From positions 1 through 64,000 of the forward strand of contig DAHH01000019.1 of assembly GCA_002498385.1 (NCBI GenBank): DNA of 64,000 nt. Reading direction: 5' to 3'. Of this stretch, positions 54,618 through 63,987 are shown piece by piece. Source of the DNA: Methanobacterium sp. UBA410 (lineage in GTDB: Archaea; Methanobacteriota; Methanobacteria; Methanobacteriales; Methanobacteriaceae). The notes beneath the pieces were generated by a model. The model was not told the origin of the DNA. It saw nothing but the letters and a program-made list of their open reading frames with translations, and did not search any database. The position numbers were made by a program, and so were the translations under genes. The stretch's first letter is position 1. Each line of letters begins with the position of its first letter.

Positions 54618-57600
54618 GTGAAAAAGCAAGTGTTATTACTATTTTTTGGTCTTATTATTGGAATTACAGTTTTTGGATCAGCGGTTTCAGCTGCCGACGT
54701 GAATTCTAATGTTAATGGCGCTCAAATTCAGATGGATAGTGATGTTTCAAACAGTACTGTAAATCCATCCGGTATTAATGCATCAACAGTAGTCGTGAAT
54801 TCTCAAGGTTCAAACAACTGTGAGGATTCAGATTATAATGTTACAGCAGGTACTGATCCAGAAATTACCCTGAATGTTAATCTTGAACATCCAAAAGCAC
54901 TTTCCAATAATTTACCAACAGTAACGGTAACAGATTCAGATGGTAAAACCATAGGTGATGTAACAGTAACAAAAACTGGAGACAAACAGTACAAAGTGAA
55001 CTTCACAAGCGATAAAAAGAACTTCAACTTAACAGTTGGTGCAGGAGGACATGTACCTCAAACAGTGAACGTATCAGTCTCACAAAAAAACGCCAGCGAT
55101 TCTACACGCTACGGTGAAGCAACAGTAAACCTGAGGGTTTACAATCTACTTATAATCAGTGGATCTCCAAATTATGCCAAGAACTTCGTTGATTCGAATA
55201 GGGAATTAAGAGATAAAGGTTACTACTTTAATTTGAACTTTTTCACCACAACTGATGTAATATCCGGTGATCCCAATGTGCAAAACAAGATAAAAAAAAT
55301 GGCTTCAAGGGCAGACCTTATCATTCTTGAAATGATGAGTGAACAGGACACAGTTTCAATGGTAAGAAAACTTATAAATGGCACAAATGCCAAGATAATG
55401 GCTTTAAGATGTGGTGTGACATTTTTAAATGACCCAATCATTGACTCAAACGACACTGAACTGACGGCTTACTGGGATGGAACGGGTACAGAGAACATGG
55501 CAAGATTCCAGTTAAAAGCACTTCAAAAAGTGGGAATGAATGTTGACCCTTCCGAAGATCTGAGTGTTGTTAATTATCCAACTGAGTTCATTTACCATCC
55601 AGATTCTAACATATCAATGTTTTCAACGTGGGATGACTACCTGAAATGGTACATGCAGAGTGGTCATTACAAATCGGGAGCCCCATGGGTTGGAATAATG
55701 ATGTATGGGTCAATGTTTTTCGGTGGAAACAGTGATATGGCTATGAGTATACTCAGAAGCCTTGAAGCAAAGGGTTTAAATGTGATTTTAGCTGTAACTA
55801 CATCCACTGATAAAGCCAGAGTAAATGCAATCCTCAAATATTTCTTGGACGGTGATCTAAGTAGAATAAATGCCCTTGTGGCCTGTGTGGGTTTCAACAT
55901 CATTTACAATAACCCACAAAACAGTACAGATCTACTTAAAAAAATGGATATACCCATATTTGCACCGATATATGCTTCAGACCTTGAAGCATGGAAAAAT
56001 AGTTCTGGTGGATTGTCTAGTGAGGTTTACTGGCAGGTTGCATGGCCAGAGATGGAAGGAAGGATAGAACCCATTATAATGGGTGGTGTAGAGTCTGGAG
56101 AAACAGATCCGTACACAAGCATCACAGTTAAAAACTATGAACCGATAGCAGATCGGATAGAAAGAATAGCAAACAGAGTACTGAACTGGGTAGAACTTCA
56201 AACTCTCCCCAACAGTGGGAAGAAAATAGCTTTGATCTATTACAACACTGCAGGGGGTAAAGATGGTGTTGGTGCTTCTTACCTCAACGTATCTGAAAGC
56301 ATATCTGAAATTCTAAAAGCTCTCAAAGCAGCAGGTTACAATTTATCAGATGATTATTCAGTGGATTCCATAATTAAGCTGCTTTTAACTGCGGGTAACA
56401 ACGTTGGTTCCTGGGCTCCGGGAGAGCTTAAAAAGGTTGTGGATGCAGGTGCGATAACCATACCCGTTAATGAATACATGCAGTGGTTTAATGCTTTACC
56501 TGAAGAACTTAGAAATGAAGTTATCGTTAAATGGGGTCCAGCTCCTGGTAATGTCATGGTTTATGAAGATAAAATCGTTTTACCTGGCATAATGTTGGGT
56601 AATATTTTTGTTGGAGCTCAACCAATGCGTGGATGGGGAGAAGATCCTGCGCAGATAGCTCACTCTCCAACCTTACCACCAACTCACCAGTACATAGCCT
56701 TTTACATGTGGCTACAAAATGAAATGAAGGCCAATGCAGCCATACATCTGGGAACACACGGAACACTGGAATGGTTGCCAGGAAAAAGTGTGGGATTAAG
56801 TGGTGATGACTGGCCGGATGTTCTAATGGGAAACATACCTGACATATATCCATATATTGTGGATAACCCTGGAGAAGGAACTCAGGCCAAAAGAAGGGGT
56901 TATGCAGTGATAATTGATCACATGACTGCTCCTGAAATAAGCTCAGGGCTCTATGGAGATCTTTCAGACCTGCAGACTCTGATAAACAGCTACGACAGTA
57001 CCACCGATGAGGAACGTAAAAATGTTCTTGAAAAGCAGATCAGGGAACTTGTAACCAAACTGCATCTGGACCAGGATCTGGGAATCAACATGGATACTGA
57101 AGCTTTCAACAACATTAAAAATGATGTTGAACACAAATTGCAGGATATTTCAACAACACTCATGCCTTACGGTCTTCATACCTTTGGAGTTACCCTAAAT
57201 GGTACAATTCTGGATCAGATGATTGAATCCATAGTCAGCTTTGACCCAGCAACTAGGGACAACCAGGAATTCAGAGACAAATTAAGAGAGGAACTTTCTA
57301 AAAACTATGAAATAGAAGATTTATTGACAGTATTGAGTGGAAAATTTGTATCGCCTGCTTTGGGTGGTGATCCAATTCGTAAACCTGATGTTTTGCCGAC
57401 TGGTATGAACTTTTATTCATTTGATCCAAGATCAGCGCCAGATAAAACTGCCTGGGAAATTGGTAAGAATATGGCCGATGACATGATTGCAGATTACTAC
57501 CAGAAAAATGGTCACTACCCAGAATCAGTAGGAGTTGTTTTATGGTCAACTGAAACCATGCGTACCAACGGTCAAACTATAGCCATGATACTCAGGTACA

Positions 57601-59054
57601 TGGGCTTAGAACCGGTCTGGGATTCCTCAGGAAGATTCAAAAGCTTTAAAGTAACACCATTGAGTGAGCTTCAGAGGCCTCGTTTGGACGTCATGGTAAC
57701 CATAAGCGGTCTTTTCAGAGACACCTTCTCTTACACAATTGATGTTTTAGACCGGGCCTGTCGTGAAGTTGGAAGCCTACAGGAAAGTAACAGTGACAAC
57801 TACGTTAAAAAACACTATCAAAATGACTACAATAAATATATACAGGAAGGAATGAGTTCTAAAGATGCAGCAAAATTTGCAGGAGCCCGTATATTCGGCC
57901 CTGCTGCTGAAGGTTATGGAACAGGAATTGCGGCACAGGTACCTTCAACTTCAGGATGGAAGGACCAATCAGATCTTGTGGATACTTACCTATCAAGAAT
58001 GTCCTACATTTATGGCAGTGGAAACTACGGTGTTCAGGCAACTGAAACCTTTAAAGACCAGCTTAAAAATGTGCAGGCAACTGTACAGGTCAGAGACAAT
58101 AATTATGGGCTTCTGGACAACGACGACGTGTACCAGTACCTCGGTGGTTTAACCATGGCTGCAAAAAGTCTTTCTGGCCAGGATGTAAATGTTTACATAG
58201 CAAACACCAGATCACAACCAAGAATAGAAACTTTGGGAAGCTTCCTGAGTAACGAACTTCGAACCAGACTCTACAATCCTAAATGGATTCAGGGAATGCT
58301 TAATGAAGGTTTTTCAGGGGCTCATGAGATAGATCAGGAACTAGGAAACTTTTTCGGCTGGAATGCTGTTACTCCAGGTGCTATAAGTGATTGGATGTGG
58401 CAGGGTATGGCTCAAACTTATGCGTTTGATTCAAGTGTCCGAAGCCAGATGCTTCAGGCAAATCCTTATGCTTACACTTCGATGCTTGGGTGGATGCTTG
58501 AGGCAGGTAGAAGAGGCATGTGGAATGTTGATAAGACAACTCTAACGGAACTTGCCAATCAGTACGCTAGTTACACGAATCAGTACGGTGTTACATGTTG
58601 TCATCACACCTGTGCGAACATCATGTTCAACCAGTGGGTTGTTCAGGCTTCTTCCTTAAATAGCGGCCAACTGCAGCAGTTTGCAAGTGTTGTGGCTGCT
58701 GCCACAGGTAAGAGCATAAGTGTTCCAAGTGGTTCAAGCAGTCAATCTGGTTCTCAGAGTTCCAGTGGGTCTCACTCTTCTTCGTCTGTGACTCCTGGTC
58801 TCAGTGCATCTGCAAGTAAAGTTCAGGGCAGTGCATCTGGTGCACAGTCAAGTTCTGCATCTCAGAGTGGTTCAGCTGGTTCTCAAAGTAGTTCTACCAG
58901 TGGATCCAGTAGTAAAAATGCGCATGAGATCTCTCCAGTGAGCTCTCAAAGTTCTTCAGCAGCATCTGGAGTTTCTTTTGCAGCCATAATTGGGGTAATA
59001 TGCATTGTGTGTCTTGTTGCTGTGGGATACTTTAGAACTAGAAGAAATATTTAA
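54618..59054 (+). CDS. surface-anchored CobN-like (cobaltochelatase/Mg-chelatase H) protein
   Basis: 1478 residues from GTG 54618 behind GGAGGTGAAAAT. Signal peptide KKQVLLLFFGLIIGITVFGSAVSAAD. An Asn/Thr-rich beta region (about 30-170) replaces the DUF3344/CARDB part of its neighbour. The CobN/ChlH region (about 175-1340) is uninterrupted and more canonical: GNIFVGAQPMRGWGEDPAQ, GTHGTLEWLPGKSVG near residue 712, DNPGEGTQAKRRGYAVIIDHM, and ARIFGPAAEGYGTGI. TCCHHTCANI near residue 1326 matches the Cys cluster of the larger paralogue. Then a Ser/Gln-rich stalk and a membrane helix IIGVICIVCLVAVGYFRTRRNI, almost identical in style to the previous gene. Likely binds a tetrapyrrole or metal outside the membrane; chelation or removal of metal is inferred from the family. 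Confidence 0.9.
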   Translation: MKKQVLLLFFGLIIGITVFGSAVSAADVNSNVNGAQIQMDSDVSNSTVNPSGINASTVVVNSQGSNNCEDSDYNVTAGTDPEITLNVNLEHPKALSNNLPTVTVTDSDGKTIGDVTVTKTGDKQYKVNFTSDKKNFNLTVGAGGHVPQTVNVSVSQKNASDSTRYGEATVNLRVYNLLIISGSPNYAKNFVDSNRELRDKGYYFNLNFFTTTDVISGDPNVQNKIKKMASRADLIILEMMSEQDTVSMVRKLINGTNAKIMALRCGVTFLNDPIIDSNDTELTAYWDGTGTENMARFQLKALQKVGMNVDPSEDLSVVNYPTEFIYHPDSNISMFSTWDDYLKWYMQSGHYKSGAPWVGIMMYGSMFFGGNSDMAMSILRSLEAKGLNVILAVTTSTDKARVNAILKYFLDGDLSRINALVACVGFNIIYNNPQNSTDLLKKMDIPIFAPIYASDLEAWKNSSGGLSSEVYWQVAWPEMEGRIEPIIMGGVESGETDPYTSITVKNYEPIADRIERIANRVLNWVELQTLPNSGKKIALIYYNTAGGKDGVGASYLNVSESISEILKALKAAGYNLSDDYSVDSIIKLLLTAGNNVGSWAPGELKKVVDAGAITIPVNEYMQWFNALPEELRNEVIVKWGPAPGNVMVYEDKIVLPGIMLGNIFVGAQPMRGWGEDPAQIAHSPTLPPTHQYIAFYMWLQNEMKANAAIHLGTHGTLEWLPGKSVGLSGDDWPDVLMGNIPDIYPYIVDNPGEGTQAKRRGYAVIIDHMTAPEISSGLYGDLSDLQTLINSYDSTTDEERKNVLEKQIRELVTKLHLDQDLGINMDTEAFNNIKNDVEHKLQDISTTLMPYGLHTFGVTLNGTILDQMIESIVSFDPATRDNQEFRDKLREELSKNYEIEDLLTVLSGKFVSPALGGDPIRKPDVLPTGMNFYSFDPRSAPDKTAWEIGKNMADDMIADYYQKNGHYPESVGVVLWSTETMRTNGQTIAMILRYMGLEPVWDSSGRFKSFKVTPLSELQRPRLDVMVTISGLFRDTFSYTIDVLDRACREVGSLQESNSDNYVKKHYQNDYNKYIQEGMSSKDAAKFAGARIFGPAAEGYGTGIAAQVPSTSGWKDQSDLVDTYLSRMSYIYGSGNYGVQATETFKDQLKNVQATVQVRDNNYGLLDNDDVYQYLGGLTMAAKSLSGQDVNVYIANTRSQPRIETLGSFLSNELRTRLYNPKWIQGMLNEGFSGAHEIDQELGNFFGWNAVTPGAISDWMWQGMAQTYAFDSSVRSQMLQANPYAYTSMLGWMLEAGRRGMWNVDKTTLTELANQYASYTNQYGVTCCHHTCANIMFNQWVVQASSLNSGQLQQFASVVAAATGKSISVPSGSSSQSGSQSSSGSHSSSSVTPGLSASASKVQGSASGAQSSSASQSGSAGSQSSSTSGSSSKNAHEISPVSSQSSSAASGVSFAAIIGVICIVCLVAVGYFRTRRNI

Positions 59055-59060
59055 TTTTTG

Positions 59061-59086
59061 GGGTTTAAACCCTTTATTTTATTTTT
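59061..59086 (+). terminator. GGGTTTAAACCC palindrome followed by T-rich DNA
   Basis: A perfect 12-bp palindrome 6 bp after the stop, followed by TTTATTTTATTTTTT, fits transcription termination of the CobN-like gene. Confidence 0.5.
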
Positions 59087-59355
59087 TAAATCATTGGATC
59101 AAAGTTTTTAGGATTTTATTTTTGGTTTTAAGGTGATATTTTCTTGTTTTGCTCAGTTATTGATGTTTGTTGGTTTTAAGTTTCATAGGAAAATAGATTT
59201 TTCAGATGGTTTTTTTTGGACTGTTTTTAATCAAAAACTTTAAATATTCCATTTATCTTTAATTTTTATAAAGTATTCTTGATTAGGGGGAATGGCTAAA
59301 CCAAAGAAGTTACAAAAAGGATTCGATCATATGCGAATAAGTTTTAAATAGATTA

Positions 59356-59419
59356 ATGTATTACTTAAAGGCTTAAAAACAGCTTTAAAGTAATAATATT
59401 TATCAAATGAAAAGTATTA
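59356..59419 (+). promoter_or_regulatory. three-box AAGTATTA element upstream of the DUF2162 gene
   Basis: ATGTATTA (59356-59363), AAGTAATA (59388-59395) and AAGTATTA (59412-59419), offsets 0, 32 and 56, identical to those at 42084-42147. CTTTAAAGTAATAATA is also shared around box two. The third box with TATTATATG lies about 27 bp before ATG 59439 and may be the TATA box of a leaderless transcript. Confidence 0.6.
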
Positions 59420-59438
59420 TATGCTCAAAGAATAAATC

Positions 59439-60158
59439 ATGGAAATGATTAAAATGATTGAGTTACTATGGAAATTAGGAGTTCTATCAGCAGTTCTGGT
59501 TTTTGGAGTGAAGATTGGACTGGCAATGGGATTTGCAGGTTTGTCTAAAAAACTGGCAGCTTTGATCACCTTTGGATACGGTGGTGGGATACTTATCCTG
59601 TCAAAACTGGCTGAGGCTTATACAAGCGTTCTTTATAATGTTATCTATAACTACAGCAGTGTTGCTTTCATGTTGATGGCGTTGATCATTTTTGTTGCAG
59701 GGTTCCACACCATTAAGGAGTGGAAGAAGAACAAGAAGAACCATGCAAAGGCCACATGTGCAGCCATGATAGCACCTTGCCCATGTTGTTTTGGGGCAGT
59801 TATAACTGCGATCATAATTGTATCACCAATAATTGGAGCTTCATCTTTCTTTGTTGGAAAGTACGCAGCAATATTTTTGATGGTGTTCATAGGTGTTTTC
59901 TACCTGTTATCCGATGTGATCGTGAGGATCAGCAGGAAACCCTTCCCGGTTTTGCTGGGTAACTTCATGCTCTTTGTTGGATTGTACTTCCTCGCATCTG
60001 CCCTGATCATGCCAAACATCAGCTCGGTTTTAGCATCGCCCATGTCCAAAGTGGAAATTCCTTCAGTTGCAAACATGGTTTACGTGTTGATCGTGGTTGT
60101 AGCTTTGCTGGCATTGGGAATTTATAAAACAAGGAAAACCAGTTCTCTGATAAATTAA
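59439..60158 (+). CDS. DUF2162 membrane protein, putative transporter
   Basis: 239 residues with six or so membrane helices (11-30, 38-56, 70-90, 110-135, 140-160, 170-193, 210-232, approximate). A cytoplasmic or luminal Cys cluster C107, C114, C116, C117 (TCAAMIAPCPCCFGAV) stands at the start of a helix and suggests metal or thiol chemistry. I assign DUF2162 from overall form. No ribosome binding site precedes ATG 59439, and a TATA-like box is about 27 bp upstream, so a leaderless start is likely (ATGs at 59445 and 59454 are alternatives). First gene of a three-gene operon with ExbB- and ExbD-like genes. Confidence 0.82.
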   Translation: MEMIKMIELLWKLGVLSAVLVFGVKIGLAMGFAGLSKKLAALITFGYGGGILILSKLAEAYTSVLYNVIYNYSSVAFMLMALIIFVAGFHTIKEWKKNKKNHAKATCAAMIAPCPCCFGAVITAIIIVSPIIGASSFFVGKYAAIFLMVFIGVFYLLSDVIVRISRKPFPVLLGNFMLFVGLYFLASALIMPNISSVLASPMSKVEIPSVANMVYVLIVVVALLALGIYKTRKTSSLIN

Positions 60159-60174
60159 GGTGAGGGGTGAATCA

Positions 60175-60849
60175 ATGGTATCAATTCCGGGCAGTGACTT
60201 GCTTAGTGGAGCTTTACACGTGGTTTCGCAGAGTCTTCTCATACCAGTAATGGTGACTCTGTTAATATTTCTAGTTTATGCAGTGATTGAGGTAGGAGGA
60301 ATCCTATCTGAATATTCAAGTAGAATCAAGCTTGATGCAGCTCAAGTTGAGCTCATTGTAAAAGGCATCACTGTTGCAACTACATCATCTGATATATGCA
60401 GGGTTGTAGAAAACACTGAACTTCCACGTGAACACAAAGACGTACTTATAAAAATTGCAAACAATATTGAAATGGCTCCAAAGGCCAGGGAAACACTTGC
60501 AAGAAAATTAATTGAAGATGAAGAATTGAAGGCAGAAAAAAGAGTTGAAAAGACGGATATTATTGGTAAAGTTGGGCCTGCAATAGGTCTTATGGGTACG
60601 TTAATCCCACTGGGCCCAGGACTTTCAGCCATGGGTTCCGGAGATATAACCACGCTATCCAAACATTTGATAATTGCGTTTGATGCTGCAGTTATTGGAA
60701 TGGCCACAGCATCAATTGGATACACAATATCCAAGATCAGGAGGAGATGGTATGATGATCAGCTTTCAACTCTGGATGCACTTGCAGAATCAATACTGGA
60801 GGTTTTAGAAGATGTTAAGGCGGAGACGAAGACTGTCGTCTTCCAGTGA
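60175..60849 (+). CDS. MotA/TolQ/ExbB proton-channel family protein
   Basis: 224 residues from ATG 60175 behind GGGGTGAATCA. One N-terminal membrane helix (about 18-40), a long charged cytoplasmic loop (IKLDAAQVELIVKG...), and two closely packed C-terminal helices (KVGPAIGLMGTLIPLGPGL and HLIIAFDAAVIGMATASIGYTISKI) with the conserved Gly/Pro/Thr pattern of ExbB. Such proteins form a proton-driven motor with an ExbD partner; the next gene supplies a candidate. The start is 16 bp after the DUF2162 stop, and its end overlaps the DUF2149 gene by 38 bp. Confidence 0.9.
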   Translation: MVSIPGSDLLSGALHVVSQSLLIPVMVTLLIFLVYAVIEVGGILSEYSSRIKLDAAQVELIVKGITVATTSSDICRVVENTELPREHKDVLIKIANNIEMAPKARETLARKLIEDEELKAEKRVEKTDIIGKVGPAIGLMGTLIPLGPGLSAMGSGDITTLSKHLIIAFDAAVIGMATASIGYTISKIRRRWYDDQLSTLDALAESILEVLEDVKAETKTVVFQ

Positions 60850-61150
60850 AGATATAGACCCCATGGTTTACGCCGTGAACATGGTGGACTGCATGCTTGT
60901 GCTTGCTGTGGGCTTTCTGATCTTCACTGTGATGTCCATGGGTTTGCAGAGTATTGTTTTCAGCGACGCAACACCCCAGCAGAAACAGGAAATGATAAAA
61001 ACAGTGGCACAAACAGTCCAGGTCCAGCAGGGACAGCAGCTAAATGAAACACCTCAAACATCATCTGGATCAGGCTCAGGATATGCAGAAATGGGAAAAG
61101 TCTACAAAGATCCCTCAACAGGCAAACTTATCATGGTGCAGGGTTCTTGA
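60812..61150 (+). CDS. DUF2149 protein, ExbD/TolR-like partner
   Basis: 112 residues from ATG 60812 behind GGAGGTTT, overlapping the ExbB-like gene. A very basic start (MLRRRRR) faces the cytoplasm. A single helix (about 25-43) has Asp26 at its beginning (NMVDCMLVLAVGFLIFTV), the position of the proton-carrying Asp in ExbD and MotB. A short outside domain rich in Gln and Ser follows and ends KLIMVQGS. The overlap and order argue for a two-part stator complex. Confidence 0.82.
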   Translation: MLRRRRRLSSSSEDIDPMVYAVNMVDCMLVLAVGFLIFTVMSMGLQSIVFSDATPQQKQEMIKTVAQTVQVQQGQQLNETPQTSSGSGSGYAEMGKVYKDPSTGKLIMVQGS

Positions 61151-61182
61151 AGTCTTTAAAACTAAATTTTAATTTTTTTAAT

Positions 61183-61212
61183 TATCCTTTTTTTAACTAT
61201 CCTTTTTTTAAC
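61183..61212 (+). terminator. duplicated T7 terminator-like unit
   Basis: TATCC followed by T7 and AAC occurs twice head to tail (61183-61197, 61198-61212), directly after the DUF2149 stop. T-tracts of this length end transcription in archaea. Confidence 0.5.
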
Positions 61213-61613
61213 TATCTGATGTTGATGGGTTATTGAGGAATATGAATCCACATGAATTTAAATAAAATGTTAATGCTGATTGAAACTAATTTTAAAATTT
61301 ATTTATAAAATTTTTATTTATAAAATTACAACAGGTACCTTTAGACTCTATGAGAATTTCTAGATTCTATGAATTTTTAATTAGAGCAAAAATTGTTTAA
61401 GACATCATGAAGAAGCTGCATGAAAAATTAAAAATCCTTCCGTTATTTCATAAGCTTTGCTTAATTCCTTACTTTTTTTAAGCGTACCATTTGAGTTGGT
61501 TGCATGAAATAATTTTAATTGTTTACTTGTACTGTTTAGGCCCTCCTAAGAAAAGAATAATTAAAAATAATCTATAAAAATAGAATCTCTGAAAAAATAG
61601 TATACTAAAAATG

Positions 61614-61683
61614 ATCTAAAAATTCTAAAATCTAAAAATTCTAAAATCTAAAAATTCTAAAAATTCTAAAAATTTCTTCTAAA
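61614..61683. repeat. short A/T tandem repeat block
   Basis: ATCTAAAAATTCTAAA and shortened versions repeat about five times in the spacer before comC. Period about 10-16 bp, imperfect. Confidence 0.8.
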
Positions 61684-61814
61684 AATTTCTATTAAACCAA
61701 AAATTTTTCTTAAATTAAAAAGGTTGGAATTTTGGGAAGTTAAAACTCCCCTTAAACGTTCCTCTTGAATTCTTGAGTTATATCCACTTTTGAGTTATAT
61801 CCACCAAAACAGGA

Positions 61815-62846
61815 TTACTCTTCGCCCAGAAAGGCTTCCAGATCGAAGGAGAGTTCACTGGATATCTCTTTGAGCTGGTTGAAGAGTTTATCATCTAATT
61901 TAAATCCTTCTTCTTTATGTTTCTCAACGTTTCTGGCTTCAATATCTCCAGGGATGAGAACGTTTCCTGCAGCTTTGACCTCTTCAACAAAGTCGTCAAC
62001 ATTTTCCTCGAACTCTCCAAGGTCGCAGAACTTGGTTGGATCTATGGCCATTACAAGGTCACCCTTGGTACATGTGGCATCACAGTGAGCTGTTCCAGTT
62101 ACCTTTGTACCGAAAGCTGCTTTCACAAGTGGACCTGAGAGTATTTCTATCATGAAGGCAAGCGCATAACCCTTGTGGGCTCCAAATGGCAGTATGGAAC
62201 CTTTGAGTGCCTCGTTAGGATCCGTTGTTGGGTTGCCATCAGCATCCAGTGCAACGTTTTCTGGGATCTTCTCACCTTTACGTGCTGCCTCAAGGAGTTT
62301 TCCCCTTGCAGATGCGGATGTTGCCATGTCCATGGAAATGTAATTCTTATTTGAGGGTATGCCAATTGCAAGCGGGTTTGTACCTATTATGGGTTTTGTT
62401 CCACCAAGCGGAGCTACTGCAGGTTCTGTGTTGGCTATAACAATGCCTATCATGCCCTGCATCAGTGCCATATCTGAGTAGTAACCCGTTGCACCGAAGT
62501 GGTTTGAATTATGAACTCCAACAAGTCCAACACCAGTTTCATGTGCTTTTTCTATTGCAAGTTCCATTGCCCTGTAGGTTACAACGTGTCCAAACTTGTG
62601 GTTACCATTTATAAGGGCTGTGGACACGGTTTCCTTCTCTATCTCCATGTCCTGATCCTTTGTTATGAAGCCTAAGTTCAGTCCCTTCACGTACTGTGGG
62701 AATCTTCCAATTCCATGGGATGAAAAGCCCTTAAGATCCGCGTCTACAGTGACGTCTGCAACGATCTCTGCATCCTCCTTCTGCACTCCCATTCTATCCA
62801 GGATCTCAAGAACTATTGATCTTTCCTGTTCTACTGTTATATTCAT
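61815..62846 (-). CDS. comC: L-sulfolactate dehydrogenase (malate/L-lactate dehydrogenase family)
   Basis: 343 residues of the Ldh2/MDH2 family. [15 protein letters not shown] (catalytic His), [16 protein letters not shown] and the NAD-binding [19 protein letters not shown] are intact. In methanogens this enzyme oxidises (R)-sulfolactate-derived compounds to sulfopyruvate, the substrate of ComDE in this window, and also handles related 2-hydroxyacids. Assignment as comC rests on organism type and the nearby comD and comE; a malate dehydrogenase role is possible. Confidence 0.9.
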   Translation of the reverse strand: MNITVEQERSIVLEILDRMGVQKEDAEIVADVTVDADLKGFSSHGIGRFPQYVKGLNLGFITKDQDMEIEKETVSTALINGNHKFGHVVTYRAMELAIEKAHETGVGLVGVHNSNHFGATGYYSDMALMQGMIGIVIANTEPAVAPLGGTKPIIGTNPLAIGIPSNKNYISMDMATSASARGKLLEAARKGEKIPENVALDADGNPTTDPNEALKGSILPFGAHKGYALAFMIEILSGPLVKAAFGTKVTGTAHCDATCTKGDLVMAIDPTKFCDLGEFEENVDDFVEEVKAAGNVLIPGDIEARNVEKHKEEGFKLDDKLFNQLKEISSELSFDLEAFLGEE

Positions 62847-62958
62847 GTATGCACCTTCCGTTTTTTAAAAGTCTTCTTGTTACTAATTGGATTAGGTTAT
62901 AGCAAAATTTTTCATCAAAAAAGAAAGCCCAAAAGCAATCAATAAAAATTTTTTTAGC

Positions 62959-63987
62959 TTACATCTCTATGATACTGTCATCAAGGGCCTTTATTCTAAC
63001 CTTTTCTTCTGTGTCTCTGGTGACGTATCCTATTTTATAAGCTTTGTTGTACTTTTCTATAACCTTTATGGTTCTCTCGGTATCTTCTTCCCCTACAATA
63101 ATAACAAAACCAATACCCATATTAAAAACGTGGTACATCTCACTTAGGGGAACTCCCAGAGAGTAAATAGATTTAAATATTGGATTCGGTTCAGGTAAAC
63201 CATTTATATTGTAGCCAACACCATTTTTAAGCCTTTTAAGATTTGAAAATCCGCCGCCAGTTATGTGGGCAAGTCCGTGAACATCAACGTCAGTTTTTAA
63301 GAGTTCAACAACTGGTTTCACATATATTATGGTTGGTTCAAGTAGCTGGGAACCTACAGACGTGCTTGGATCATCTGGAAGGGGATCATCCACGTTAAAA
63401 CCACCTTTTTCAAATAAAACATTTCTTGCAAGACTTAAACCGTTGCTGTGGATTCCGCTACTTTCAACTCCGATTAAAACATCTCCCTCCCGGATGTGCT
63501 CTCCAGTTATGATTTTTTCCGAGTCAGCGATACCAATACCAGTACCTGCAAGGTCGAAGTTCTTTATTATCTCAGGGAGGGAAGCTGTTTCACCGCCTAT
63601 CATTGCAACATTTGCCTGTTTTGCCCCTTCCAGGAGGCCTGCACCTATCTGACTTGCTACATTGGGGTCTGGTTTTTCAACTGCAAGGTAGTCAACCATT
63701 GCCACGGGTTCTGCTCCAACGCAGAGTATGTCATTTACAACCATTGCAACACAGTCTATACCAATTGTATCATACTTTTCCATCATTTCAGCCACAAGTA
63801 TCTTGCTTCCAACACCGTCAGTGCTCATTGCAATAGCCCTATCACCGAGCTTAACAAGTGCCGCGAAATGACCGCTTTCTGTCATCACATCCCTGAACTT
63901 GAGGGTTTCTTTTAGTTTTGAGGTTAATGCAGAAACTGTTGCTCCCTCAAGGTCTATGTCAACCCCTGATTCTGAATAAGTTACCAT
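62959..63987 (-). CDS. purM: phosphoribosylformylglycinamidine cyclo-ligase (AIR synthase)
   Basis: 342 residues from the ATG at 63987, with GGTGA upstream (an in-frame GTG at 63996 is inside that site). ATP-binding and catalytic segments are intact: [72 protein letters not shown] and [17 protein letters not shown]. It closes the imidazole ring in purine synthesis. Separate transcription unit from comC with a 112-bp gap. Confidence 0.96.
   Translation of the reverse strand: MVTYSESGVDIDLEGATVSALTSKLKETLKFRDVMTESGHFAALVKLGDRAIAMSTDGVGSKILVAEMMEKYDTIGIDCVAMVVNDILCVGAEPVAMVDYLAVEKPDPNVASQIGAGLLEGAKQANVAMIGGETASLPEIIKNFDLAGTGIGIADSEKIITGEHIREGDVLIGVESSGIHSNGLSLARNVLFEKGGFNVDDPLPDDPSTSVGSQLLEPTIIYVKPVVELLKTDVDVHGLAHITGGGFSNLKRLKNGVGYNINGLPEPNPIFKSIYSLGVPLSEMYHVFNMGIGFVIIVGEEDTERTIKVIEKYNKAYKIGYVTRDTEEKVRIKALDDSIIEM

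Larger units (their letters stand above)
59055..59438. other. spacer between the CobN-like gene and the membrane genes
   Basis: 384 bp: a terminator-like palindrome (59061-59072), AT-rich DNA, and the three-box element at 59356-59419. No gene recognised. Confidence 0.5.
61151..61814. other. spacer between convergent genes with tandem repeats
   Basis: 664 bp, no gene. It has two copies of a 15-bp unit with T7 tracts (61183-61212), likely terminator for the operon, a run of ATCTAAAAATTCTAAA-type repeats (61614-61683), and a 15-bp unit repeated at a 17-bp period (61773-61804). Confidence 0.55.
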
